Positions 36,640-64,000 of a DNA stretch of 64,000 nt are shown one piece after another. The position numbers and the translations under genes are program-made. The stretch comes from Strigops habroptila. Taxonomy: Eukaryota; Chordata; Aves; Psittaciformes; Psittacidae. The number at the start of each line of letters is the position of its first letter. Within the stretch, counting starts at the first letter, position 1. The stretch is from contig NC_044283.2 in the NCBI RefSeq assembly GCF_004027225.2, forward strand, positions 278,992-342,991, read 5' to 3'. Below the pieces are notes generated by a model. It saw only the letters and a list, made by a program, of their open reading frames with translations. It ran no database searches and was not told where the DNA came from.

Positions 36640-37380
36640 ACACCTATGGGGACCCTCCCAGCAGCCCCCAGACCACCCAGTGCCCCCATAGCCCCCAGCA
36701 CCCCTGGACCCCTCCAATGCCCCCATGGTCCCAGCACCGCTGGTCAGCCCCCTCAAGTGCCCTCATGTGCCCCCTCCCAATGCCACATGGTCCCAGACAC
36801 ATCCCAGTGCCCCCATGGTCCCAGACCCCCCTAAAGCCTCACCCCCGCCAGTGTCCCTATAGTCCCAGCCCATTCCAATGGCCCCAGCAACCCCCAGATC
36901 TTGGACCCCTCCCCAGTGTCCCCATGGTACCAGCACCCCCTGCTCACCCCCTCCCAGTGCCCCCATAGCCCCAGTATCACCCAGTGCCCCCATGCTCGTG
37001 GACCCCCACCCCAGTGCCCCAGTGGTTCCAGCCCCCCTGGGCTCCCCCGTGGTCCTAGACACCACGCCCCCCACCCGTGACCCCATGGTCCTAGTCCCCC
37101 CACCAGCGTCCCCATGGCCCCAGCGCCCCCCAGTACCCCCACAGTCCCAGCACCCCGTGGACCCCATCAGTGCCCACAGCATCCCCATGGCCCTAGACCC
37201 CCCCCGGTGTCCTCATGGCCCCAGCACCCCCCATTGTCCCAGACACACCACCCAGTGCCCCCATGGCCCCAGCTTCCCATGGCCCCTCCCGCACCCCCAT
37301 GCTCCCAACCCCCCACATTGCCCCCATGGTCGCAGCCCCCCCCTCCGGACCCCTCCCCGGTGCCCCCCCCGCGCCCCCCA
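36640..37380. repeat. Degenerate CCCCCATGGTCCCAGCAC array, presumed 5' UTR intron of NAT8-like copy 2
   Basis: Units of about 25-30 bp with the core CCCCCATGGTCCCAGCACC repeat about 25 times. The array lies between the acceptor at 36397 and the probable donor at 37388. Confidence 0.75.
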
Positions 37381-37387
37381 CCCTCAC

Positions 37388-37500
37388 CGGCACCGCCTCC
37401 AGCTCCCGCCTGACGCCAACAGGACTCGCAGCCCATTGGCCACCGCGCCTGCAGAGACACGCCCCTCCCGCTGCCACCAGCCAATAGATTTTCAGTAATG
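37388..37500 (-). promoter_or_regulatory. Probable 5' UTR exon and promoter of NAT8-like copy 2
   Basis: On the minus strand a GTGAGG donor lies immediately below 37388, after GGTGCCG. Upstream on that strand are CCAAT at about 37434-37440 (ATTGG on plus) and an ATTGG-type box near 37482. CPXM1 ends only about 280 bp further on, so this promoter would sit directly behind the CPXM1 3' end. Confidence 0.45.
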
Positions 37501-37775
37501 GGGTGACGTCAGCGGGCGGGACAGATGCTCAAGTGGGCGGGGCCGAGCAAGGGGCGGGGCCAAGGAGGTGGAGCCCATTGCCCTTCAGCTGAGGAGGCGT
37601 GGCCTGGGGAAGGGGGCGTGGCCTTCCGGGGAGGGGCGGGGCTTGCGGAGCCGGCGGTGCTCGCTCCGGTCCCGTTCCCATTCGCGCTCCCGTTCCCATT
37701 CCCGCTCCCGTTCCCGCTCCCGGTCCCGTTCCCGGACGGAGCCGCGGCAGCCGGCGCTGGGGCAGCGCAGCCAAC

Positions 37776-37781
37776 TTTACT
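37776..37781 (-). terminator. CPXM1: CPXM1 polyadenylation signal variant (AGTAAA on minus strand)
   Basis: TTTACT on the plus strand reads AGTAAA on the minus strand, 101 bp after the CPXM1 stop. No canonical AATAAA is nearby. Confidence 0.55.
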
Positions 37782-37881
37782 GGGCAGCGTCCCGCACAGC
37801 GGCGACGGCGGGAGCGCCCGCTCCGGCTGCCCCGGTCCCCCCCGCGCCGAGCCCGCGGCCCCGGGGCTGCCCGCCGCCCGC

Positions 37882-45991
<8,110 letters not shown>

Positions 45992-48819
45992 GGCCGCGGC
46001 GGAGCGGAGCCGGGCGGGATGGAGCGGGAGGGAACGGGAGGGAACGGAGCGGGACGGGACGGAGCGGGATGGAGCGGAGCGGGCCCAGCGCTGCCCGACC
46101 CGGCGCTGCCCGGCCCGGCCCTCCCCTCTCCCTCCCCTCCACGCCTCCCCCACCCCCTCCCCCTGGACGGGACCCCCGGGACACCGGGACACCGAGATAC
46201 CGGGACACCGGGACACCGGGATACTGGGACACCAGGACACCGGGAGTTTTGGGGTACAACTGTGTCCCCCCCTTCCGTGTGACCGGCGGCTCCGAGAGCC
46301 CCCTCCAGTGGGGACACTGTGTCCAGCCCCCTCCCACCAAGCCCCTGCTGTCCCCAGCACCGTACAGGGTCCCCATTGTCCCAGCATCACTCAGTGTCCC
46401 CCCCGTCCCCAGCACCATGTGCCCCCCATCCTCACACCATGTCCGCTGCCCCCAGCACTGTGTCCCCACTTTCCTTGCACCCCACAGTGTCCCCGCCACC
46501 CTTGCACCTTGTCCACACTGTCCCCAGCACCCTGCAGTGTCCCCCCAGTGCCCACCACCCCGCAGTGTCCCCACTGTCCTCGCACTGTGTCCCCAGCATC
46601 ACTCAGTGTCCCCATCGTCCCGGCACAGCCGGTGCCTGACCCAGCTTCTGGTTCCAAATGTGGGGAGCATCCCCTTGGCACCCTGGTGCCGATGCTGCTG
46701 CCAGCCCCCAGCACCACTGAGCAGGGCAGGGGGCTGCTGGGCAGGATTAGACCCCAGTTACGGATCCGTGTCCCAGTCCCATGGGACACCCGCGGTCCCT
46801 TCCTCCACGCTCCGGTGTGGCCAGGACAGGCTCAGCGGGTGCCCCCGTCCCCAGCACTGGCGGTGCCATGGCCTGTGTCCCCCCCAGCCCAATCCCACTC
46901 CCCTCGGGGTTATCCCGGAATGGCAGAGAGACCCCCAGCCCTTCCCGGTCAAATGCTGCCTTTGCCCATGGCGAGGAATGCAGGGGCTCCATCATCCCAC
47001 TATCCCGCCATCCCACCATCCCTCCATCCCTCCATCCTTCCATCCCTCCATGCAGCCTCCCCGCATCCGGTGCTGCCTCCGGCCGAGCCCGGGGACCCGG
47101 GAGGTCCCGGGAACTGCCTGCGCTGGCTCCGCAGCCAAATCCCGGCGCTGATCCAGCAGGATCCAGCCCTGGCCCCTGGCCCTGCACGGCAGCGGGATGC
47201 CCGGTGCCTGGTGCCCTGCCCGGGAGGGAGAGATCCCAGGGAATGGGGGTGGGCTGAGGTTTAGGGTGCAGTGATGTTTGGGGTGCTCTGAGGTTTGGGG
47301 TGCTCTGAGGTTTGGGATGTGCTGAGGATGGGGTGCTGGCTTCAGCCCTGGACTCGCTTCTCAGTGCTCCTGGAGATCCCAGACCACTCCAGCTTGGCAC
47401 TGCCCGGGGAACCAGCGCTGCAAGGGCAGAGGTGCGGGCAGGGGGGGCAGCCCGGGGGGTGCCCATGGTGGGGGTCTGGATGCCATGGGGCTGCTCCCCC
47501 ACCCGGGGGGAGGGTCTCTGGGCCCTGCCTCTGCCCCCCTCCGAGCGGGGTCCTCCATAAGCCCCGGTGCCGCCGGCGCTGGCGCTGCCCCAGCCTCCCA
47601 TGAGCTCATTTTCCATCCCAAAAGGACTTTCCCGGATTGACTTTTGTCTTTTATTGGGGTTTTCTGGAGGCTCCGCCGCAGGGATGAGCGGTGGGAGGAG
47701 CGGGCTCGGGACACTGGCACCCTTTGGTGGCAGCTCTGCCTTCACCCGGCTTGACCGGGCAGCTTGGGGTACTGGTCCCATCCCTGTCCCCATTCCCATT
47801 CCCATCGCCATTCCAATGCCCTCCCAGGACAGACCAGCGCCAAGCGGGGCTGTGCTTGGCTGGGGGGGGGTGTGTGTGGGACGGGGTCCTGCAGCACTGC
47901 AGCACCCAGGGATGCTCCTGCTGAACACCCCAGGTGCTCTGGCCCTGTATCAAGCAGGGATGCTCCTGAGGGATGAGGTCCTCCAGCCCTCTATCACCCA
48001 GCGACAGTCCTGCAGGACAGGGTCCTCCAGCCCTGTATCACCCAGGGATGCTCTTGTGGGACGGAGGAATCCCGTGACCCTGCATCACCCAGGGATGCTC
48101 CCATGGGATGGGGTCTCCCTCCCAGCAGCGCCTGGGGATGCTCCTTCCCACCGCTGCCGGAGATCAGGGCACGGCTGGGCCAGGGCTGGCGCTGGGACGC
48201 TGGCGCAGGGCGATGCTTTGTTCCATCCCCATCTCCTGGAGCAGGAATGGTGGGAAAGGCTTCGCTTTGTGCTGAGGCATCACCCACATCCCGCTGAGGG
48301 CTCTGGCGAGGGCCCAGGAGCAGCGTCCCCCCCGCGCCGGCCTGACTCAGCCGCTCGTGATGGCCCTTCCCAGGTCTGGTGGATACCGGGGAGCTCCCGC
48401 ACCCCCCGGCCGTGGGGCTGGGCTCCGGGGCAGGGGCGGCCGCTTGTGCCGGCCCCGCTCCGCTCCCCGGGGCCAAGGCTCGGTTCAGCCTCGCTCAGCA
48501 CTTCCAGGGATGTCCTGAGTTTCCCCATAGCTCGGCTTGGAGCGGAGCCACGGCCGAGCCCGGCAGCTCCTGCCGCGGGACGGGCCTTAAAGGCGCCGTA
48601 GCCCGTGCCGGCAGCGATGCCGATGGAGCCCCCGCGCACCCCGCGGCCGGAGCGCGGCCAGGCCCAGCGGCTCGGTGGCACCGTCAGTGCTGGTGCTCCC
48701 GGGAAATCCATTGCGTTCCATAAGCGTGGAGAAACACCCAGTGCCGGTGTCACAAAAGTGGGGTTGTCCCTTGGGATGGAATGGCTCAGTCCCGTGTTCC
48801 CTCACTGGCTCCTGCGGCG

Positions 48820-49525
48820 CTGCCGGGAATGCTCCATCCCTGGCAGTGTTCAAGGCCAGGTTGGACACAGGGGCTTGGAGCAACCTGCTCTAGTAGAAGG
48901 TGTCCCTGCCCGGGGCAGGGGTTGGAACTGGAGGAGCTTTAAAGTCCCTTCTAATTCAGGCCATTCCATGATTCTATGGTTCTATCACGGCGGGGATGCT
49001 GGTGCCTGCACCCAGTACTGGCTCACTGCCCCGGCACAGGACCACAGGCTCCAGCCAAGGCCGGGGCTGCCGGCCAAGGCAAACACCTTGGAAGCCACTG
49101 GGGTGGCCACAGGACTCGTGCCCAAACCGCCCGGCAGTGCCACATCCACCCAGCGGTGCCCAGGACGGTGGCAAAGCCTGGAGAGGAGGAGGCTCCGGGA
49201 GGACCTTAGAGCAGCTCCAGTGCCTAAAGGGGCTCCAGGAAACCTGGAGAGGGGCTTTGGACAAGGGATGGAGGGACAGGCCAAGGGGAATGGCTTTAAC
49301 CTGCCAGAGGGGAGATTGAGATGAGCTCTGAGGCAGAAGCTCTTCCCTGTGAGGGTGCTGAGGCGCTGGCACAGACTTTTCCCAGAGAAGCTGTGGCTGC
49401 CCCATCCCTGGCAGTGTTCAAGGCCAGGTTGGACACAGCGGCTTGGAGCAACCTGCTCTAGTGGAAGGTGTCCCTGCCTGGGGCAGTGGTTGGAGCTGGA
49501 GGAGCTTTAAGGTCCCTCGCACAGG
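48820..49525 (+). mobile_element. Two CR1 fragments in head-to-tail arrangement
   Basis: The first (48820-48990) ends in CCATTCCATGATTCTATGGT, the classic CR1 3' terminus. The second (about 49176-49525) is plus-oriented internal-to-3' text ending GGAGGAGCTTTAAGGTCCCT. Confidence 0.88.
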
Positions 49526-50699
49526 GCTGTGGTGGGGCTGGTGCATGGGGCTGGACACAGGATGGTGCACAAGTGCCCCACGGCCACAGCAGGGGCTGGA
49601 TGGACAGAGTTTAAGGTTAGAAGTGAGTTAACAGGAGCCTTCCCTCCTCCCGCCCGCTGCAGCGCGGGGTGATGGATGCTCTCCATATGGTCCCCATCAA
49701 GGCAGGCAGTGCCACATGCCTCTGCCCCAGCCGGGAGCAGAGAAATTAAAGCAATTAAAGCTGCAGCTCGTCTGGCTCTTGATGAGCCCCGAGGAGCGGC
49801 TGAGAGCTCCCGACGTTCCCCAAAGCTGGAAATGTCAGCGAGGCTCTTCAGTGTGGTGCTGCGGAGCTGCAGGTGCTGCCCCAGCCCCCCAGGGCCGTGG
49901 GATGGTGATGGCAACCGCAGTGGGGTGATCCAGGAAGGGGAAATGAGGGGCTCCAGGGGATGGGGTGATCCCCGGGATTGGGGTGCTCCAGGGTGGGAGC
50001 TGTGTGGGATGGATGCTCCTGGACCATGCTGGGCATGTTCCTCTGCCACCGCTGCCCTCAGCCTGGAGACCCCCGGGATTCCCACGGGATCCAGCTGAAC
50101 CCCTTGGATCCAGGGATCTGATGCTGGGTGCGATGGGGTGCAGGTCAGGGTGCAGGTTGGGGTGAAGGGCACAGATGCAGGCAAAGGTGCATGGGCAGGG
50201 ATTCGTGTTGGAATGAAAGGGCCGGGATGCAGACAGAGATGCATGTTGGGGTTCAAGGGCAGGGGTGCAGGGCCAGGGGTGCAGGCAGGGATTCATGCAA
50301 GGAGCAGGCAGGGCGCAGGGAGCAGGCAGGGCGCAGGGTGCAGGCAGGGCGCTGGGTGCCGGCACCATCCGCGGCCCGCGACAGCCCTCTTGTGGTCCGG
50401 TGCAACCGAGCCCTACCCCGGTGCCGCCCGGACGGGGACCGGGACCGGGACAGGGACCGGGGTGCATCCGGGGGTTCAGCTCTAGCTCCTCCCGCAGCGG
50501 CCCCGCGGCTTGAGCAAAGAGGATGCTTGTGCAAGGGACGGCCACAAACCAGCGCTGTGCGTGTGCAAGGCGCTGGTGCAAAGGTGCGCACACGGGGCAC
50601 CTGCAAGTGTGTGAGCGGGACGTGCGCTGGGCACAAACGTGAGTGTGTGAGCAGGAGGAGTGTGCACGGAGCGTGACTGTGAGCACGAGTGGGGCGTGC

Positions 50700-51265
50700 A
50701 AGCAGGGCACCACTGAGTGTGTGAGCGTGCAGGGCACCATTGCCGTGTGTGAGTGTGCAGGGCACCACTGTGAGTGTGCAGGGCACCACTGTGAGCGTGC
50801 AGGGCACCACTGAGTGTGTGAGTGTGCAGGGCACCACCGTGAGCGTGCAGGGCACCACTGAGTGTGTGAGCGTGCAGGGCACCACTGCAGTGCGTATGTG
50901 GCACCACTGTGAGCACCAGTGCACTGCTGCAGTGTGTGTGTGAAGGGCTCAGGTGCAGTGTATGAGTGTGCAAGCTCTGGTGTGAGCATCTGCTGCACTG
51001 CTGCTGCAGCGTGTGAGCGTGCAGGGCACTATCGTGAGTGTGCAGGTCACTATTGCAGTGCGTGTGTGCAGGGCACTATTGTGAGTGTGCAGGGCACTGT
51101 GAGTGTGCAGGGCACTATGAGTGTGCAGGGCACTATTGTGAGTGTGCAGGGCACTATGGCAGTGTGTGTGTGCAGGGCATCATTACAGGCATGCAGGGCA
51201 CCACTGCAAGCACACAGAGCACCACAGTAAGCGCGCAGGGCACCATTACAAGCATGCAGAGCCCT
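50700..51265. repeat. GTGTGAGTGTGCAGGGCACC minisatellite
   Basis: Units of 20-28 bp built on GTGAGTGTGCAGGGCACCAC repeat about 20 times with a few drifted copies at both edges. It is in the CPXM1-EBF4 spacer. Confidence 0.9.
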
Positions 51266-51696
51266 GTTGCACCATTGCAAGCGCGCAGGCAGCCCTGTCC
51301 CCTATAACCTGCCGCAGCCACAGCCGGGGCACGTTGGGTCCCTGCTGCACCCCCAGCTCCTGCCCGGCTCAGCTCAGCCCCTCCCTGGCAGCACTGCCGG
51401 GTTCCGGGGGGGTGGCGGGAGGGACCCCAATCCCCACAGCAAGGGGCTATGGGGGGCACGTCCCCCCCCACGCCGCAGCTCCTGTGATGTGGCCTCAAGA
51501 GCCATAGAGCCGTGAAGCGCCAATTCCAGCGGCAGCGGCACCGCGGGGATGGACATGGACACAGGCACAGATCTGCTGCCCGCGGGGACTGCTGAGGGCC
51601 ATGGCCAGGCCAGGGGGTGCCATGGCTGGGGGGGACCCACACATGGGGGCACAGACCCATGGAATGTGCAGCACCCTGTGGCTGCTGGTCTTGATG

Positions 51697-52350
51697 GTAG
51701 AATCCCAGCCTGGTTTGGGTTGGAAGGGACCTTAAAGATCATTCAGCTCCAACCCCTGCCACGGGCAGGGACACCTTCCACTAGAGCAGGTTGCTCCAAG
51801 CCCCTGTGTCCAACCTGGCCTTGAACACTGCCAGGGATGGGGCAGCCACAGCTTCTCTGGGAAAAGTCTGTGCCAGCGCCTCAGCACCCTCACAGGGAAG
51901 AGCTTCTGCCTCAGAGCTCATCTCAATCTCCCCTCGGGCAGGTTAAAGCCATTCCCCTTGGCCTGTCCCTACAGGCCCTTGTCCAAAGCCCCTCTCCAGG
52001 TTTCCTGGAGCCCCTTTAGGCACTGGAGCTGCTCTAAGGTCTCCCCTTCAGGAGCCTTCTCTTCTCCAGGCTGCCCCAGCCCAGCTCTCTCAGCCTGGCT
52101 CCAGAGCAGAGCTGCTCCAGCCCTCGCAGCAGCTCCGGGGCCTCCTCTGGCCTCGCTCCAGCAGCTCCACGTCCCTCTTGTGCTGTTGCCCCAGAGCTGG
52201 ATCAGGGCTGCAGGGGGGGGCTCCCCAGAGCGCAGCAGAGGGGCAGGATCCCCTCCCTGAGCTGCTGCTCACGCTCTGGGGGTGCAGCCCAGCACACGGG
52301 GGGGTTCTGGGCTCAAGCACACACTGAAGCTGGGTCATGGGGAGCTCGTC
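51697..52350 (-). mobile_element. CR1 fragment, about 650 bp, in CPXM1-EBF4 spacer
   Basis: Minus-oriented, starting TAGAATCCCAGCCTGGTTTG, very similar to the copy at 32165-32830 throughout. Confidence 0.9.
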
Positions 52351-53238
52351 CTTCCCCTCAGCACTGCCGTGGGGTTTGCCATGGGAGCGGTGCCCTGGCC
52401 TGCCACAGCAGCAGCGGGAATGCCGGTTGATCCCTGGCACGGGCCTGGTGCCACTCGCCCGGTGCTGGCACCCGCCGCAGCCTCATTAACCTTTCTTGAT
52501 TAAGGCAATTATTCCCAGCGCATTATCCTCTAATCCAAACACCACGGCTGCTCCGGGGGGAGCGAGGCTGGGATCCAGCACCCACAGCCCCAGCAGCCGC
52601 GGCTAGGGAGGACACTGGTGGGGCAGGGGGTGTCCCCGGGCTCCCCGTGGGGGTCCCCTTGTCCTTGACCCACAGGCAGAGACCTCAGGGTGTGGGATGC
52701 AAGGGCGGGGGCTGGGAGGATCCTTGGGGTCCTCCCATGGGATCCTCTACCCTCGGGATGCCCATCCTCATGTGGGATCCCCCATCCCTGGGATGCCCAT
52801 ACTCATATGAGAATCCTCATTCCCTGTATTCCCATCCTCACATGGGGTTCCCTATCCCCAGTGCCCCCATCCCCAGTGCCCCCATCCCCAGTGTCCCCAT
52901 TCCCGGTGTCCCCATTCCCAGTGTCCCCATGCGCTGCCCCCTCCCCACTCACAGACCCCTGGAGCCGATGCCCTTCTGCAAGGCCTTTTATTCCCATGTC
53001 AGAACCCCCCCTTGCTCCAAGGGACCCCGTCACCCCCATCCTGTGGTGGGACCCCAAGGGTGGGCAGGGGGCTCCCCCCAGCCCTGGGGCCCCTATAGTC
53101 ACCCTGGGCAGGGGCTGGGGCCATGAGATGAGGACCCAACACTGAGCAAAGGGCAATGGGGCAGTGTGGGGGGAACATGGAGGGACACGGGGCACCCCCA
53201 TGGGTGGGATATTGGGGGGTATTGGGTTTAATTTCCTA

Positions 53239-53244
53239 TTTATT
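53239..53244 (-). terminator. EBF4: Candidate EBF4 polyadenylation signal (AATAAA on minus strand)
   Basis: TTTATT on the plus strand, inside AATTTCCTATTTATTTACAG, would give EBF4 a 3' UTR of about 1.3 kb. A second TTTATT at 52987-52992 could serve as an alternative. Confidence 0.5.
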
Positions 53245-53599
53245 TACAGAATTCCCAGCTGGGAGAACAGGGAATCCCGGCAGGAGCAGCAGGGCCGGGG
53301 CCGGGGCCTCCTGCCTGCGCTACTAGACCCTTGCCTGTGTTGCCAGACCCCTGCCTGCACTGCCAGACCCCTGCCCACCACTGGAAATCACCCTAATATT
53401 GATATTATTAATGATAATAGCGATGATAACGGGAAACGAGGCCGGGCTGGCACCGGGGCAGCCCCCGGGCCATGGTCCAGGCAGGGATCCGGCCTCGGCA
53501 CCCGGGAGCTGCGGGTGGGCGGCTCCAGATGTGGAGAGAGCTGCACATCTGGGGAGAGAGCACTGCAGATCCGGGAAGTGTGGGAGAGCGGGTCCCACC

Positions 53600-54115
53600 G
53601 GAGCAGCCATCCTGCCCCGGAGCATCCATCCATCCCACCCCCGAGCAGCCATCCTGCCTGGAACAGCCATCCCAACCCACAGCATCCATCCCATCTCTCC
53701 CGCACATCCGTCCTGCCCTGGAACATCCATCCATCCTGCCCCAGATCGCCCATCCCCTGCCAGAGTATCCCTTCTGCCCTGGAGTGTCCATTCTGCCCTG
53801 GATCCATAGTGCCCCAGATCATCCATCCCACCCTGGAGCATCATCCCACTGCAGAGCATTCCTCCTGCCTTGAAGCATCCCTCCTGCCCCAGAGCATCTG
53901 TCCTGTCCTAAAGCAACCATCCATCGCACCCCAGAGCATCCCTTCTGCCTCAGAGTATCCATCCCATGCCAGAGCACCCATCCTGCCCTAGAGCATCCGT
54001 TCTGACCTGGACCATCCATCCCACCTAGAACACCCATCCATCCCGCTCCAGAGTACCCCTCCTGCCCTGGAGCATGCATCCATCCCACTTCGGAGCATCC
54101 ATCCCACCTTCCCTG
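53600..54115. repeat. GAGCATCCATCCTGCCC-type array in EBF4 3' UTR region
   Basis: Units of about 20-28 bp repeat with high divergence between the EBF4 stop and the candidate poly(A) site. If that site is used, the array is transcribed in the mature mRNA. Confidence 0.7.
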
Positions 54116-54551
54116 GCGCACCCTGCCCAGGGCTGCCGCTGCCCCCCACTCCCATGGGTCTCCCGGTGTCTTTCTGAGGCTGAATCCAGATCATTTGGGT
54201 CATTCCCGGGGCTCCCCCCAAGGCCCCTCTCCGGCCGAGCCAAGCTGTGCCGAGCCGCACCGGTGCCGGCCCTGTCCGGGGTCACCGGCTCCGCGGGGCC
54301 GTGCTGGGGTGGCCGCAGGGCAGCGGGATGGGGGGTCCCGCAGCCCCGTGCACCCCGATCCCCATGGAAAACCCCGGGAGCGGCTCGGAGGGGCCGCGCT
54401 CGGTCCCGCTCCGTGCCGCGGCTCCGGTGCCACCCCGGCTCACATGGGCACGGCTGCGAGGGGCGGGCAGGGATCGGGGGGTCCCTGCCCTCCGTGGCCG
54501 TTGCGTCCCGGCGGGATGAGGGGCTCGGAGCATCCCGGGACCTGCTGTGCT

Positions 54552-63905
<9,354 letters not shown>

Positions 63906-64000
63906 GTACCCCAAACCCTTCAGCCCCATCCCTGGGGACAGGGGCTGCACCCCCGGGGGACACAGATGTCCCCATCCCGTATCCCCCTGGGAACACTGGG

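Larger units (their letters stand above)
46000..52980. other. Gene-poor spacer between CPXM1 and EBF4
   Basis: I find no coding exon with family similarity on either strand. The region holds a short GGGACACC array (46180-46250), degenerate C-rich text to 46640, a CCATCC run near 47000, CR1 fragments (48830-48990, 49176-49525, 51697-52350), GTGCAGG-type arrays (50270-50360, 50700-51260) and AT-rich islands near 49740 and 52480. A TTTATT at about 47650 could be a poly(A) signal on the minus strand, but no gene precedes it. Confidence 0.6.

Noticed and set aside
47640-47665. TTTATT at about 47650 as the 3' end of another minus-strand gene
   Set aside because: No coding exons with family similarity lie upstream on the minus strand before the EBF4 3' region.

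Overview
This window is vertebrate nuclear DNA, almost certainly from a bird and probably a GC-rich microchromosome. The genes are split by GT-AG introns, many under 200 bp. GC is very high, there are many minisatellites, and the only interspersed repeat I recognise is the CR1 LINE, with its typical 5'-truncated fragments. The species cannot be named from the sequence.

Layout, left to right. DCTN1 (+, C-terminal half only) ends at 8044. NOP56 (+, complete, 8644-12061) follows and carries at least three, probably four, intronic box C/D snoRNAs. IDH3B (-, 19740-12464) is convergent with NOP56 and has two alternative last exons. VPS16 (-, 29613-20451, 24 exons) lies close upstream of IDH3B. Two related NAT8-family acetyltransferase genes (-, 31994-31308 and 36388-35699) come next, then CPXM1 (-, 45991-37882, 14 exons). 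From about 46.0 to 53.2 kb I find no gene, only simple repeats and CR1. The 3' half of EBF4 (-, 63023-54552) fills the right end and its 5' exons lie beyond the window.

The genes do not form one pathway: dynactin p150 C-terminus, box C/D snoRNP core, mitochondrial NAD-dependent isocitrate dehydrogenase beta subunit, HOPS/CORVET core, membrane GNAT acetyltransferases, a secreted pseudo-carboxypeptidase and a COE transcription factor. One direct functional link exists: NOP56 protein is a core subunit of box C/D snoRNPs and its own introns encode box C/D guides. Three of them match the 18S rRNA targets known for SNORD110, SNORD56 and SNORD57, in the mammalian order. The neighbourhood joins genes that in human lie at 20p13 (NOP56, IDH3B, EBF4, CPXM1, VPS16) with genes at 2p13 (DCTN1, NAT8).

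The most unusual features are: a 74-bp tandem array in VPS16 that repeats the end of exon 7 with its splice donor, leaving four extra intact donors in the intron; a similar exon-boundary duplication at NOP56 exon 2 whose copies have lost the donor; a run of 20 G in CPXM1 exon 1 together with a one-base reading-phase deficit; a perfect 37-bp inverted repeat at the edge of a 2.3-kb satellite in an EBF4 intron; a threefold-repeated YY1-like unit upstream of VPS16; and AT-rich islands in or near EBF4, one with a perfect octamer motif. Exon boundaries were set by hand from protein-family knowledge, splice sites and phase. The five multi-exon genes close in frame except CPXM1, which is one base short.
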